Shown: positions 32,740-44,839, counted from the first letter of the stretch. The stretch is DNA of 64,000 bases from Spongilla lacustris (GCA_949361645.1 OX442417.1:9716309-9780308); one strand, 5' to 3'. Made by a program: numbers and translations. Notes: generated from the letters alone by a model not told the origin.

Positions 32740-35277
32740 CTAAAAGTCAGAACTGGAAGGAGAAAAAAGTGTTCCTATTATGGAGGCTGCATTGCCCCTT
32801 TGTACAGCAACTGAAAGACGTTGGAGCAGGTAGCTGTAACTTTCTGTGTCACAAGTTGTGGCTGAAAGCCTGTGACCTAGCTCCTTCAGGAAGATCAGGG
32901 AAAGAGGGCTAACTACACCTGATGTTTCATAGGCAATAGGGATAAAACATATGTCTGGGTGTCCCTCCAGATATGAGTATTTGACCTTTTTCCAGTCCTC
33001 TGCCTGACTGGTGACAGCACCTGCTGCCATAGTGGACTGTGCCAGGTAAGATGGAGCATAGGTGTCAGAACAGATGGCATCCCAAACCAAAAGGTTCCCG
33101 TTCTTCCATGGGACCATTGTGATGCAATCAGGACGTTTCCCATCAGAGCTGTCTAGGCCTGTGGGTTCTAGTCTGGATGAGATGTGGGAGGTGGTCAGGG
33201 CTCAATGGATGATTTCATTTAGAGCAGCATGACGATAATGATGACCAGTACTAAACCGACAGCTGAGACCATGACCAGACCAGATTGGTCAACTGCTGCA
33301 TCACGATGCTGGCAAGAATGTGGCCTGCGAAGAGCTGCTCCAAGTCAGAGACCAACTGCCACTCTAATTGTCTCATTGTCCATTCTTAGGCCCAGTGAAG
33401 AGTTAGGGACAGCATGAAGCCAGGCACCAGACTCCTTCCTGGAGACAGCCAGTAGGCGAGCCCTAGTAATGGCATCAGAGGCTTGGTCTAACAAGGCTGC
33501 AGAGACTGCCTCTACCCTTGGAGTGTCCCATGCTTTTTGGGAAGAAGATGCTTTGTCCTGAGGAGGAGGTTGTTGATGGCCCTGTGACCACACAAAGATA
33601 GCTTTGTCCTTGTTAGGAAGGTCTGCTGAAATAAGACGTGGTGGTAGGATCATGTTGACATGGTCCTGAGAGCTGTGTACAAACGCAAGGAAAGCTGATG
33701 GTGTGAAGTCGAACTGGAAGTGTGGCCTGAGTCCAGGCTGCTTCACTAAGGCAGATATTCATGGTGAAACAAAGAATTCATCATCATAGCATTGGAGTGT
33801 GGTTGAGAGAAAACAGGATGATGTCCGCCGCAGGTACAGAATCTTTGGGATGGCAAAAGCATTGTAGAGTAAGAGGATTGCATCATGTGAGAAAATGTGC
33901 TGCAATCTCTCCCCCATTAAACTTAGTAGCCCTGTCTTCTTGGAGATTGAGGCATTGATAGAACTGATATTACCAATTGGGGATCCCAGTAAGGTGGTAT
34001 CACGAGGGTCTTTGAACCGCGCATTGGGTAAAAGCAGCAGCATGTCAGAACGGATAGATGGGTCATTGGTGATAATTTCAGTCTTTGCATGGTTCAGCTT
34101 TAGGCCAAGCTGCTATTATGCCCACGGGAGACATCAGAAAGGCTACTCCCAAAGGTGACATCATTCAAATAGCCTATTATGAGTTCAGAGGTCAGCTCAG
34201 AGATCAGGTTGAGCAGAGTGAAACAGAAGAGGAGAGGGCCTAGAGGATCTCCCTGCTGTACACCTTCTGCTCCCCCAAATTAGGGAAGATGGAGAGCAGT
34301 AGGCTGAGTGCACCAAGGGGTAGAGCTCAGGAAGTAGCTTTTTAACAACCAACAACATCTTATCACGTTGGATAGAATTGAAGGCATTGCTAAAGTCTAG
34401 CTTTAGAAGCAGCATATCAGGTGGTAGAGAGTGCAGGTACTGTCTGGCAGCGTAAACTGCAGCTTCTGCTCCAACCTTGACACCAAAACCTAGCTGCTGC
34501 CGGGCGAGTAGAGATGACATGTTATCAGTGACTTTGTTACCAGCAATCTTTGCAACAAGGCGGCGTAAAGTACAGCCAACAACAATAAGCCTTATGCCTC
34601 TATCTTTCGTTTCCAAAGCAATCAGATTTGCTCCGAAGAAAATGGGACGAATAGAGGTTGGAACCTTTCCCTGCATTACTAGGCTGGAAAAAAGAGACAA
34701 GGCTCTGAGCAGTGATTTACCTCCATTGCCAGCTTAAGGTCCAATCAAATCCTTGAGATGTTGTGGCCTATAAGACCATCTGGACCACCTGCAGAGCCAT
34801 TGAGAAAAGACCCGATTGCTGATGCTACTTCCTCTTCAGAGATAGAAAGCAAGGTGGATTCATTGTCAGTAAAGGGTGAATGCAATTATCAGGAGGCAGT
34901 GCTGGATGCTTTTGGAGGAGGGCATTGTAGGTGGTGTCATTGAAAGGAACAAAAGTGTCCTCAGACACACACAACCGAACAAACAGACCAGGCTGAAAAA
35001 TACTAGTGACTGGTGGTTTGTGGGAGCCAGAACAGCGTAAATTTGTTGGGCCATGCATGCGAATTACCCCCGCCTTCGTCAGGGAGACATTATGATGGCA
35101 AACCGTGCAAGTAGGAGCTGAGACAGACTCTGGCGATTGAGAAGTGCTGTTGTTTGCATTAACCAGATCCTCTGACAGACTGCTACATGAAATGTTTATG
35201 GTATTTATAACAGTAATATTATTGTGGGTTACAAAAGTGACAACTGAATTAAACCTCAAAACAGGAAAAGTTGACAT
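32740..35277 (-). pseudogene. Degenerate RLE-type non-LTR retrotransposon, second family
   Basis: Read on minus: a zinc-finger-like CTVCHHNVSLTKAG...RCSGSHKPP (about 35115-35020), the RT block GKVPTSIRPIFFGANLIALE, then LLKLDFSNAFNSIQRDK (motif A, D present), and [13 protein letters not shown] in a shifted frame near 34255. Next come YLNDVTFG near 34160, a block ending LGSPIGNISS near 33975, and the C-terminal part WKNGNLLVWDAICSDTYAPS near 33100. At least four frame shifts or stops are present. It differs clearly from the 26.5- and 48-kb copies. Confidence 0.75.
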
Positions 35278-36247
35278 GCATATGGCTGCTAAACAATACT
35301 GTAGCTATATGTAATTGGTATTAATAGATATTACATCAACAATGCTTATTAATAGTCAGCTTGTGAGTTTTAAGAGTAGGAATTGGCATCAGATGGAAAA
35401 TTCTGTGTAGGTTTGCTTTGCTTGCTTGTGCCATTAAACTAAACAGTGAAACCCTTGTAATGTGAACCCACCTCAAGGGTTCTGATTATTGCACTGTCTG
35501 TACTTCAGGGGTTGATATTCAATGTTAAATTTTAAAACCTGTCCACTAGATGATGCATTTTAGGGTGTCACATCGTAGTTATGTAGTTGAATATGCAGCG
35601 TACATTGTCATGAATATTGTATATCACAATATAATAGTTATATAAAAAACAATTACGCATACAAACATAAATAATGGTGTCCTTTAGTATTTCCTCCTAC
35701 TGGCACAGTGGTGCTGCTGCAACCTACATAAATTGGGATAGAAGAAGTAAATTGTTCAAATGTACATGTAGGCCATCCTACATGATGATGTGTAGTGCGG
35801 TTGACCACTTCATTATTTATAAAGTTATTTTAATGATAATCATACGCAAAAACAAGTGTGAGCAACTTAGTTCTTTGATTCTTACAGCTCAGGTATGTAT
35901 TAACATGCATGTATCTTGACATGTAACAAAACGTAGTAATTACAGCATACTAGAGTTAGTCTGTCTCATCCAAGTAACTTAGTGAGTTTTAGTCTACAAT
36001 AAATTTTGTTTCATATCCGCACACTGTTCATTACCCCATTCTCCTAAATCAAAATGGTATGTATATGTTTAATACTACCATTGACGCAGTCACCTGACTA
36101 ATTTTGCACGAGCAAACTTGAATCAATTCTGATCTAATATAAGATCATATCCCTAAGTCAGCAATACCAATTTTGATCTCTATTCCCTAGTTAATGTATA
36201 GTTGATATCCAAGATAATTATTGATGCATGCTTACCTGTATCACAAA
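35278..36247. other. Non-coding, 3' side of the receptor gene
   Basis: AT-rich; no exon or RNA recognised. A donor-like ACAG|GTAAGC just after the receptor stop codon (about 36234) may mark an intron in the 3' untranslated region. Confidence 0.35.
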
Positions 36248-36321
36248 TCAGTACAAAGTTGACGCACGCTGTGCTACATAGCCGTACCCACTAGATGCCG
36301 GATCCTTCTTATCCTTGTGAT
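36248..36321 (-). CDS. Receptor last exon: cytoplasmic tail
   Basis: TTTCACTTTAG|AT joins in phase 1 to give D-HKDKKDPASSGYGYVAQRAS-TLY-stop. The GYGYV Tyr pair is a possible phosphorylation or adaptor site. A stop in this frame at TGA (36248-36250) supports the phase chosen. Confidence 0.65.
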
Positions 36322-39300
36322 CTAAAGTGAAACAAAGGTATAGTTAAACGTCAGCCATGCGCAAGCACACAGAGGATAAGGGCATAGGTCTTATTGCAAC
36401 TTGTAATATCCATGCCAGTTTTTAACTTCTTGTCTATAACATTTTGAACAACTGTCTTGCTGAGGTGGATCAGAAATATGTACATGACACAATTTAACCA
36501 ATTGGTGCCTCAATGCAGTTCGAAATAGGTTACTATGATGAAATACAAATACAGCTGGGTACATTGCACTCGAGAAATATTTTGTGCCTACCATGGGTCA
36601 TAGCATACATATTAACTGCCTGAAGATTGCTTCGTACATGTACCTGCGTGGGAAAATATGCAGTTATAAAATAAAAAGAATTATAACTAAGTCAAATTCC
36701 TGTAATGATGTCTACATTATTGTTTGGGGGGAGGTTGAGGTGATGGAAGGGAGGTATGCTATATACCAATCCAATTTATTCACTGGAACCTATCTACCTA
36801 CCATACCCTTAATTGTAAGAGGACTCAATTTGGGGGCTGCAAGATTCAACTACACATTATAATGTATTATTGTATAGATGACTTATCCTTTTTAAGTGAG
36901 TGAATATTTCAAAGACTTCAGACTCAATCAAAATGACACCTACAGCTGCCCTCCGGCTCAAAATTAAGAACACACATATTTGGCAAGCTTTAGCCCAAAT
37001 GCACAATGAAAGATAAATCATAATTCTATATCATTGCAAGGAATAAGTTTCTAATGTATACTACATTTACATTCCTGTCACGAGAGAATCAACATAAGGG
37101 TGGAGTATGTTATCTATTATTGTTGCCATTCAATATCTGATACTACCTAGGATTATTTGAACCATCATTTACATGTACTCTATTGGTATAATTTTTTTTG
37201 TTTGCTCTGTAAATTCCCCTCCCTCCCCACACACACACACAAATAAACATTGTGTTTAACTTCAGCTCCTAACTTACAATATTTTCCGGCACCTTGTTCA
37301 CTGCAATAGAGAAATTTGGATTACAACTATGCCTGAGTAATACAAACTGTGGTACTATTACCCAGACCCCATATAAATTCTGCAATAGGCAGAATCTCAG
37401 GGCTAGCACCTATATGCAGGTATTGAGTGGCAGGAAAGTTTGTGCACCTAGTAAAGAAATATTTGTAAGTTACTTGGGATGGACTAACTCCAGTAAGATT
37501 ACTAAGTATTGTACTCTCATTAAATGTCAATATACATGCATGTAAATGTATAGCTGAGCTCTACAAAAATAATGAATATCATGCAAACAAACCCTTATAT
37601 CGACTTCTCCTTGATAAGTAGACAATACATCCTATCATCATAATCAGAGCCACACCTCCAACAATAGCCCCGCCTATGATACCACCAATGATGGCAGCCA
37701 CAACAACTGTAAAAGAGGGGGGAAAGGTCAGTTGTGTGCAGCAATTACACAGATACAGTCATTGTGCAATACTCATTATTTAAATACAACATGTTATAAA
37801 GGGCATACAACAATGTATTCACAGCAGTATCGTGATTTGTGTGTCATACGTGGAAATGATGTGGGTGATGGCTGATTGCAGAAATCTTGCACTTAAAAAA
37901 AAAAGAACAGCATAGTGACACAGTGAAGGTCAAAACTCTGAACTATGACAGTACCTAAGGATAGGCTTTTATTAGTGACTGCTGGTATTATTGATACTTT
38001 CCCATCACCACCAATGTCGTACACTTGTACTGTGTACTGTGCTAAGCTCGAACAATTGGAGGGGGCAGGGCACACAGATGTGTTGACCATACTGTCCGTG
38101 TCCCTTGGAATCACTATGCAGAAGGATGTGCCACTACTGGGGTCAGTGAGCCAAGCCAGGCATCCAATAGCTAGGGAGCCATTATTGAAAATACAGTGCA
38201 GTCCAGTGGTTGAACCAGTGGAGGAGGCAATGCCAGCAACATCAAATGTGCCTAAGATGAAGAAGTCGTAACACCAGTGGATGCATGCATGCACCACTGC
38301 TACTTACTTAAGGGGACAGTAGAGGTGCTATTCCCATACATGTTATATGCAATGATATTGAGAGTGTAGTAATATTTTGGAGGCAATGTAACCGTGGCAG
38401 TATCAGGTAGATAGGAAAAGACGAAGGATTTTGATCCGGTTAATGCCACCACACTGTAGTAACACACTCCATCTTGATGCTGAAATGGTGAATTCAACAA
38501 TATACTAACATATACAATCATGAGACAGGTTACCAATTTATTTTCATTTGTGTACATATATATCACCACAGCACAGCAATTCCATGGTAAAGTAAGGTGA
38601 ATACATAGTGGCAGAGCTATATTTTATTATCAAATAAGTCGTATACTTCTAGCTGCACCTTCTATTTAAAAAATTGATTCGGATAGCCATTCAGCTAGTA
38701 TGCTACAGTACCACATGCAATTAATGGTTTCACTTACAATGCTAACAGTAACATTGTTCGTTGAGGAGAGTGGAAATGTAACAACAACCTGAGATATGAT
38801 GGCAGGGGGTCCTAATGCGAATTTATTGGGAAGAGAAATGAGTCAAAAATTAAGTGATTGCAGTCTTACATGTACATATGTCATACTTCAATTAAGCATG
38901 CATGTATTCCAAATAGTCAATATTTGCTCTATACATCATAGCTGCACATTACCTCCCAATAACTCCACCGTTGTGTTGCTTGTGCCTACTGCATTTTGGC
39001 ATGCTGGAACAACGGATGCCTCAAATATATCGCATGCATGTGGCAGGTTGACAACTGTCTGTAGACTCCGTACTGTCATGTTATAAATATTTGCACCCAT
39101 ATCTCTGACTTCCACAAGATAGGTAAAAAGCTGCAACTCAATGGCAGGAGGAGGAGGTCCCCATGTAAGCATGGATGAGGTGGCATTTATAGGCACAGAA
39201 GTGATGTTGGTGGGTGCAGGGGGAGGACCTAGCATATGTAAAGAGTGTGAGGAACTTGTAGACATGCTTTGTTACTAACCCTGCAAAAATAAAAGTGCTG

Positions 39301-39759
39301 AAGAGCTATGAAGAATCAGAGAAGTATCGTAATACTGGCAAACAATGGGTGTTATTTTGGGGAGTCCAGTAGTGGGTGTGGTTAAAGTGGACTGTAGTTG
39401 CGACTCAGAAGATAGTAGAACATCTATGATTTGAGTGCCATTCACTATGGAGGAGTTCATTCCATTTATAAGCCAAACAACTGGTCCTGTTCCATTTATC
39501 ACACAAGTGAACGAAGCTGGTGATCCTGAACATACTGTTGTATTTGATGGACTATCAATCACTTGAGTTAATCCTTGGAGCAAAGAAGAGCTAATTTAGT
39601 ACACATGTAGTGTCATTCATAGAGGGCATTGATGCTCTTGCATGTGCTATGTTGTAACACTCTGCTGTGCTTACCAAAGGGCGTTGACAACAGCAGGATG
39701 AATACAATCGACAAACGTCTGTGACAATATAAAAGAATTTTATGCTCATAAATATGCAT
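36248..39759 (-). CDS. Single-pass Ig/FN3 cell-surface receptor, eight exons
   Basis: Exons on minus: 39759-39675, 39573-39280, 39228-38953, 38811-38738, 38479-38308, 38251-37955, 37706-37593, 36321-36248. Each has GT and AG and a matching phase; most are phase 1, as usual for shuffled extracellular domains. The product of about 366 residues has a signal peptide, one Ig domain, two FN3-type domains, one further Cys-bearing extracellular domain, a Gly-zipper transmembrane helix and a 30-residue Tyr-containing tail without a kinase. Many N-x-S/T sites suggest heavy glycosylation. It is likely an adhesion or recognition receptor; ligand unknown. Confidence 0.75.
37593..37706 (-). CDS. Receptor exon: transmembrane helix
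   Basis: CTTTTACAG|TT to AAGG|GTTTGT, 114 nt, phase 1 to phase 1. It encodes VVVAAIIGGIIGGAIVGGVA then LIMMIGCIVYL and basic SRRSRYK. GxxxG repeats suggest helix packing or dimerisation. The basic stop-transfer end sets the topology, with the C-terminus inside. Confidence 0.8.
37955..38251 (-). CDS. Receptor exon: extracellular domain, membrane-proximal
   Basis: 297 nt, phase 1 to phase 1 (CATCTTAG|GC to TTAG|GTACTG). It encodes TFDVAGIASSTGSTTGLHC, then CLAWLTDPSSGTSFCIVIP, CPAPSNCSSLAQYTVQVYDI and so on. It is a beta-rich domain with several Cys, FN3-like in length and in its Y-x-V-x-V strand, but I cannot assign the fold firmly. Confidence 0.65.
38308..38479 (-). CDS. Receptor exon: second half of an FN3-type domain
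   Basis: 172 nt, phase 0 to phase 1 (CCATTTCAG to TTAA|GTAAGT). It encodes HQDGVCYYSVVALTGSKSF, then TVTLPPKYYYTLNIIAYNMY and GNSTSTVPL. YYTLNIIAYNMYGNS is the F-G strand pattern of FN3 (Y-x-L-x-I-x-A-x-N-x-x-G). Confidence 0.7.
38738..38811 (-). CDS. Receptor exon: first half of an FN3-type domain
   Basis: 74 nt, phase 1 to phase 0 (CGCATTAG|GA to AGCATT|GTAAGT). It encodes PPAIISQVVVTFPLSSTNNV then TVSI. Split FN3 domains with an internal phase-0 intron are common. Confidence 0.65.
38953..39228 (-). CDS. Receptor exon: FN3 domain
   Basis: 276 nt, phase 1 to phase 1 (ATATGCTAG|GT to GGAG|GTAATG). It encodes PPPAPTNITSVPINATSSML, then TWGPPPPAIELQLFTYLVEV and so on. P-x-x-P-x-N-I, then L-x-W-x-P-P and Y-x-V-E-V, is a classic FN3 A-C strand pattern. 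Confidence 0.85.
39280..39573 (-). CDS. Receptor exon: Ig-like domain
   Basis: 294 nt, phase 1 to phase 1 (TTTGCTCCAAG|GA to CAGG|GTTAGT). It encodes TVCSGSPASFTCVINGTGPV, then VWLINGMNS...and ITPIVCQYYD. G-x-x-A-x-F-x-C, then W and a distal V-C, give the Ig core. Confidence 0.8.
39675..39759 (-). CDS. Receptor first exon: signal peptide
   Basis: From ATG at 39759: MHIYEHKILLYCHRRL then SIVFILLLSTPFG, ending TTTG|GTAAGC in phase 1. The Arg pair, long hydrophobic core and small residues near the end fit a signal peptide. An upstream in-frame codon extends the frame to 39804; the ATG at 39759 is my preferred start but is not proven. Confidence 0.6.
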
Positions 39760-39957
39760 CACCCAATTCCAATCCTTATCACGCTTGCTAAATATGTATG
39801 TCAACGTACGTACTGTGAATGCAAGCAGCGAATGAAGATATTATTTGCTACTGCCATTGTCTAATGTATGCTGTTGGTGGCATGCACTTTAAAACAGCAC
39901 AGTAGAATTTTAAAAATGGCCAGTAAAAAGATATAAAAAATAATATATATATTATAT
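39760..39957. other. Receptor 5' flank
   Basis: AT-rich; no promoter motif can be assigned. Confidence 0.3.
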
Positions 39958-40778
39958 GGGATCGTTCACGAGAAAAGGGACCTAGCGCATATTATAAAAA
40001 AATGTTATAAGAATGGCATTACGTAATTGAATTGCTATAACTTTAGAAAGGTTAAAGCTATCAACTTTCTATTTTCAGCACTTCATACTACACTATTGAT
40101 CTATGGTAAACTACATTTTGGGGTCTTGAACATGTTCCGTGTCAGTATAGCTACATCCGATACCCCAAGGGGTTCAAACTCGCCCTAACTTCCGGTAGGA
40201 ATACCCAAATCGCTCCAAATTCGGTTTGTAGATTAGCTATTGGATTGTTCTGTTCGTTAATTTTTATGCCATCTGTTACGGAGATACAGTTTAACAAACT
40301 ACGTGCACGTTTTCGCGCTCGATTCCCGCCAATGATTTGAGCAAATCGCGTCCCGCTGAATGTATGGGGAGGCGGTGGTTATATCATTGGCGCGAATAGA
40401 GCGGGAAATAGTGCACGTAGTTTGTTAAACTGTATCTCCGTAACGGATGACATAAAAATTAACGAACAGAACAATCCAATAGCTAAGGGACCTCTTTATG
40501 TACGAACCGAATTTGGAGCGATTTGAGTATTCCTGCCGTAAGTTAGGGCGAGTTCGAACCCCTTGGGGTATCGGATGTAGCTATACTGGCAAGGAGCATG
40601 CTCAAGACCCCAAAATATAGTTTAACATAGATCAATAGTGTAGTACAAGTTATGAAGTGCCGAAAATAGGAAGTTGATAGCTTTAACCGTTCGAAAGCTA
40701 TAGCAATTCAAACGTAATGCCATTTTTATAACATTTTTTTATAATATGCACTAGGTCCCTTTTCTCGTGAACGATCCC
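39958..40778. mobile_element. 821-bp foldback element
   Basis: Two arms of about 390 bp are inverted and about 90% identical, with a short spacer near 40365. The ends read GGGATCGTTCACGAGAAAAG and its complement CTTTTCTCGTGAACGATCCC. No coding capacity. The flanks are AT-rich and a target duplication cannot be fixed. It lies between the receptor and ASPH genes. Confidence 0.85.
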
Positions 40779-42246
40779 AATTATACATATATACACAATT
40801 ATAATTATATATACGGTATATGCAAGGCTATTCTAGATACAAATAAAATATCAAAGCAGGGAACAACTAATTGGTGGTGTAGAACAAAACACAGGTGAAA
40901 GTTGATTTTGCATGTAATGCTTACAAAGAGTTAGCTGAAAAGATTTTCTAAAAGTTGTCTCGTGTGCATGTACTAATGTTGATCCGGCCGCGTCAGTGGT
41001 CCAGTAAAACGGGCGCCGTGCGGCGGTTTCAACCAGAGTTCTGTTTAGCTGGCCATGCATATGGTTGTCTTATTTCTTATTTCAGATCAATGGAATTGGT
41101 TTGTACTGCATTAGCTCTTTTGTCACATATATATTAATTAATTGCATCGATCTATATAGACTATACGTTATAAGTTAAAGACTGCATGGGACCAAAGTCT
41201 TTAGGGTGAAGCCTACGCCTACGGATGACATGTGATTTTGGTATGTGACCCATCCATACACATACATGGCCTGGCTATTTATCCTGAATCCAACCCCAAT
41301 GGAAGTACTATATATGTGGCTAATGCACCCGGCCTGTATCAAATATCTATATATGCACCTAGTAATGTTGGGGGTGGGGCTATGCGAAATCCATACAGCC
41401 GGTATACATTCCATACTTTTGTTCGTCGTTGCATGCAGCTGTATAGATCGGATTCTCTAACAGTGCACGTGTTCATGTATCGTATGTGCACTATGAAGTT
41501 TGGGAGCGTTTTGTTAGCTTACGTTCATCAGCCCTTCCCCTCCCTCTATTGCATTAATCAGACCAGAGAATGGCAAAGACCTCTGATACATGCATATGGA
41601 TTTAGTTTCACCATCATTCATACCTGCAGTATAATATACAAGGACACTGTCTTGTACATGCGACCATGCAAGCAGGCGGTATTACTTATGCAGCTATACA
41701 TACCTCTGTCCATCCATTTCTGCCAGCATTGACAATGAATTAGCACAGAATGGGTGGGTCTACTCAATGATTATATCATATGTCAATAATATCATTGTCG
41801 TCATCTAGCATCCTGGTAAGAAGATCTACTAAGAGACGTATACATTCGAACGTTCACATTATATCGCACTAGTACTAGTATTTCTGTGCACAGTATACGG
41901 GCGTAGAGTATTGAAATTCTTGAGTGTAAGCGCGCGCGCGTTTGATCCTGGCTCCGCTTGATCTCGATCATTCGGTCGCGTCCCGGTCTTTTACAACTAG
42001 TTTAAAAGCACCACGTGGAAATTTAAGGTGGTCAACATACGTGTGTACAGTTGTAAATATCTGGAATGTAAACATGTTGATGTAACATTATACATGTATT
42101 CATGTACGAGAGCGGGAACTTGAATAAACAGGCCAACTGGATATATGTTTTTCTCAACTGGTTGCATTTGCAGTAGGGTAGAGATTTAAAAAAAAAATAG
42201 CAGGTAGAAAAATGCATAGAAGTAACATACATGTATAAACCGAATA
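40779..42246. other. Intergenic, 3' side of the hydroxylase gene
   Basis: Plus frames up to 166 codons (41232-41732) have no domain or splice context. A CG alternation (GCGCGCGCG) lies at about 41932. No RNA gene seen. Confidence 0.35.
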
Positions 42247-43467
42247 TTAGTATACAATTCGTTGAGAATCTGGTAAATCAGGATGCCATATATCACAAAT
42301 GACCACAACCCTGATGTCTTTTCCAGTGTGTATCACCTCGTGCTCCCAGGAGTCATCAAATATGAATGCCTTTCCCTCCTCCCATGTGCGCCACTCGTTC
42401 GCAACACGTAACTTGGCGCCCCCAGTGTGCAGCAAGGTTAAATGGATTCTGAGTCTTTCATTAGTAGGACCAGTGTGCGGTCGGATATATGTTCCTGGTT
42501 GGATGGCTGAGAATTTAACGTTCATCAAGTCCTGACCACACTCCTGTAAGTGCTTCACAGTCTTAGGGAAGTATGCCTGTGCCAGTTTAGTGTAGCCATC
42601 ATAGCCAGGAATCTTTATCCTCATTTCAGTCCACTTACCTCCGACTTGCAAGTTCTCCTGTGCCTCAGTGAATATCTGAGGCCGCTCTTTCAAATTCAAC
42701 AACAATTCCTCTCTCATGTCGGGTATTCCTTTCTCCAGTTTAGCGACGAAAGGGTACGAGTTTTTGTCGTGCCATGGCTTCGCGGTCAGGCCGCGAACAT
42801 ACTTGTGGACTGGCCTCTGCATAGTGTTATCCCACAAACCCATACGAACTGCATTATCAAACAGCTTTCTCGCCTTCGGTTCGTGGCCAAGGTGCATTAA
42901 AACAATTCCGAATTCATTAACAAAGAATATGTTGGTTGGTAAGATAAGAATTGCCTGCCTGTACAGCTCAAAATTTTCTTTGTCGGTAAATTTTATTTCA
43001 CTTCGTCGAGCATTGAAAGCCTTCAGCGCCTCTCCGTCACCATGGGATACATTTTCCAGCAACAATAGCATGTACTTGATTTCCCCAGTATGGTTCTTGG
43101 ACGAAACTTTAAACTGATCTCCCTTTACAACCACGTCGACCAGGTCGTCTTCCAAATTAATCGGCTGACAATCGATGAAAAGATCTTCGTTAATTTTAAG
43201 TCTTTTGTGGACGTCCTGCCATCGAGATATCAAATTCTGCGCCATATATAGATGATAACGGCTGTAGCATGACTCGTACTGCAGTTGGGCTCCTTCGGAC
43301 TTGCAATACTTTTTCAGAACTTTACATGGATTGTCCCCCTCCTTGAAAACAATATCTTTTTGACCTTTAACGGGTATGCTGATAACGACTGGCGCTTCTT
43401 TTCCTTCAACTGGAAGATGTCTTCGCCAGGATATCAGGCAAAGGCCAAGCAGCAGTGATAGCTTCAT
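42247..43467 (-). CDS. ASPH: Aspartyl/asparaginyl beta-hydroxylase, intronless
   Basis: A 406-residue uninterrupted frame from an ATG that gives a hydrophobic signal or anchor (MKLSLLLGLCLISW). The frame is open further up to 43587 but only this Met gives a leader. A TPR-like helical region lies around residues 160-230 (YRQAILILPTNIFFVNEFGI, HLGHEPKARKLFDNAV). The C-terminal catalytic domain has GTYIRPHTGPTNERLRIHL (His331) and FIFDDSWEHEVIH (His376), the two iron-binding His of the family, followed by R387 for 2-oxoglutarate. ASPH-type enzymes hydroxylate Asp/Asn in EGF-like domains in the ER, using iron, oxygen and 2-oxoglutarate. It is shorter than vertebrate ASPH and lacks a long acidic region. 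The symbol reflects the family, not proven orthology. Confidence 0.9.
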   Translation of the reverse strand: MKLSLLLGLCLISWRRHLPVEGKEAPVVISIPVKGQKDIVFKEGDNPCKVLKKYCKSEGAQLQYESCYSRYHLYMAQNLISRWQDVHKRLKINEDLFIDCQPINLEDDLVDVVVKGDQFKVSSKNHTGEIKYMLLLLENVSHGDGEALKAFNARRSEIKFTDKENFELYRQAILILPTNIFFVNEFGIVLMHLGHEPKARKLFDNAVRMGLWDNTMQRPVHKYVRGLTAKPWHDKNSYPFVAKLEKGIPDMREELLLNLKERPQIFTEAQENLQVGGKWTEMRIKIPGYDGYTKLAQAYFPKTVKHLQECGQDLMNVKFSAIQPGTYIRPHTGPTNERLRIHLTLLHTGGAKLRVANEWRTWEEGKAFIFDDSWEHEVIHTGKDIRVVVICDIWHPDLPDSQRIVY

Positions 43468-44839
43468 GTCACAACCACACCTCCTGCGCGCCACTTTGTT
43501 GATTGTATTTATTATTTGAAATGGAACTAACACTACTACTGATGTCACACATTCCTGTCCAGTAATATGATGCCACCAAACTACCATTCAGTTGAGTAGG
43601 CTTATATGTAGTAGTGGACAAAACTACAACGTCTACATCTCAGTTCTATATTAGTGCAATTGTAGTGCTATACATGCACTACTGTACAGTACATCTTACC
43701 ATAAGCTCATGCGCAGATGAGTATTATGCGATCGAGACAGCAAATAAATAAATAAGGCGGAACCCCGCGGGGCGTAGATGTATTATGTTTAAATGTTCTT
43801 ATTTAATAATTTATTTATTATTGAAGGCGATAATTAAGCTACGTCGATCGATTCTTTTCACTTCCTCATATGTTCTGATCTGTGAGAAAACTGCTGGACC
43901 TGAACATGCTTATCTCTAGAGTAAGCCGGACATATTACTTTAGAAGCTGATCATTTTTATGGTTAGGATATGGCGATTCAATCCTTTGTTTCTACCTTTG
44001 CTAGAAGTAGGCCTAACGTACGTGACTGCGTACGTGATAGCGTGTACGCTTTCATTTGTGATGTAGTAGTGTACATAGATACGGGGTGTACAGTTTGGTA
44101 TCCAGGTGGGCGATAATTGAAACGTGTCTTTCCTTTCCCATGCAGCCCGATTTACCGCGTGTACACTGCTTTAGATACGTTGTTGTTGAGTGCAAAACAA
44201 GCTAATAATATATACAGTTTGCTAGAGACTTTAATAGTAAGTACTCAGTCGTTTGTATACTATATTAATTGCTACACTGTGGTTGAATTGTACTCAGTCC
44301 TTACTGTGTACATGATGTCACAAGTTATGGCACATCGCATTATTTTAGCAATATTTAGATACAAGCTCTGGTAGTCGGGGGGGGGGGGGGCATTTTTGAG
44401 ATAAGATTTTGATGTTATAGGAATTGTGCCATGGGGGAAGTGGAAGTGTGGGTTAGTTGAAGTTTGGATTTTTGTACTGAACACAAGATAGGCATATGTA
44501 AGTGATTAGGTAGCTGATTGCTGCTTGCTGTTGATGGTTGAATGTACATGTAACTGAAATTGATTAATGATTGTGTTAAATTTTTGCATTTATTTAAGTG
44601 TGTGGTTCACAAACATCACATCTTTTAATGCAATAACGATTTATTTGGATACAAAAGGTACAAATCTGTGTGTACATGTATTTCTTTATGAAAGATGAAC
44701 TCAAAAGGCGATGGGGGACAAATTAATACTTAATACCCCCCCCCCCCCCCCCCCTTCTTGAATCATGTGATGAACATTGTGATTATGTTTCCACAGCAAC
44801 CACATTTATACTTGATAGTGAAAGTTATCAGAAAATGCA
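43468..44839. other. Intergenic between divergent hydroxylase and USP genes
   Basis: A likely shared promoter region for two diverging genes. It holds CCGCGGGG near 43766, a possible untranslated exon start after CCCATGCAG at about 44144, a 15-base G run (44376-44390) and a 19-base C run (44736-44754). An acceptor TTTCCACAG at about 44796 precedes the USP start, so the 5' untranslated region is probably spliced. Confidence 0.4.
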
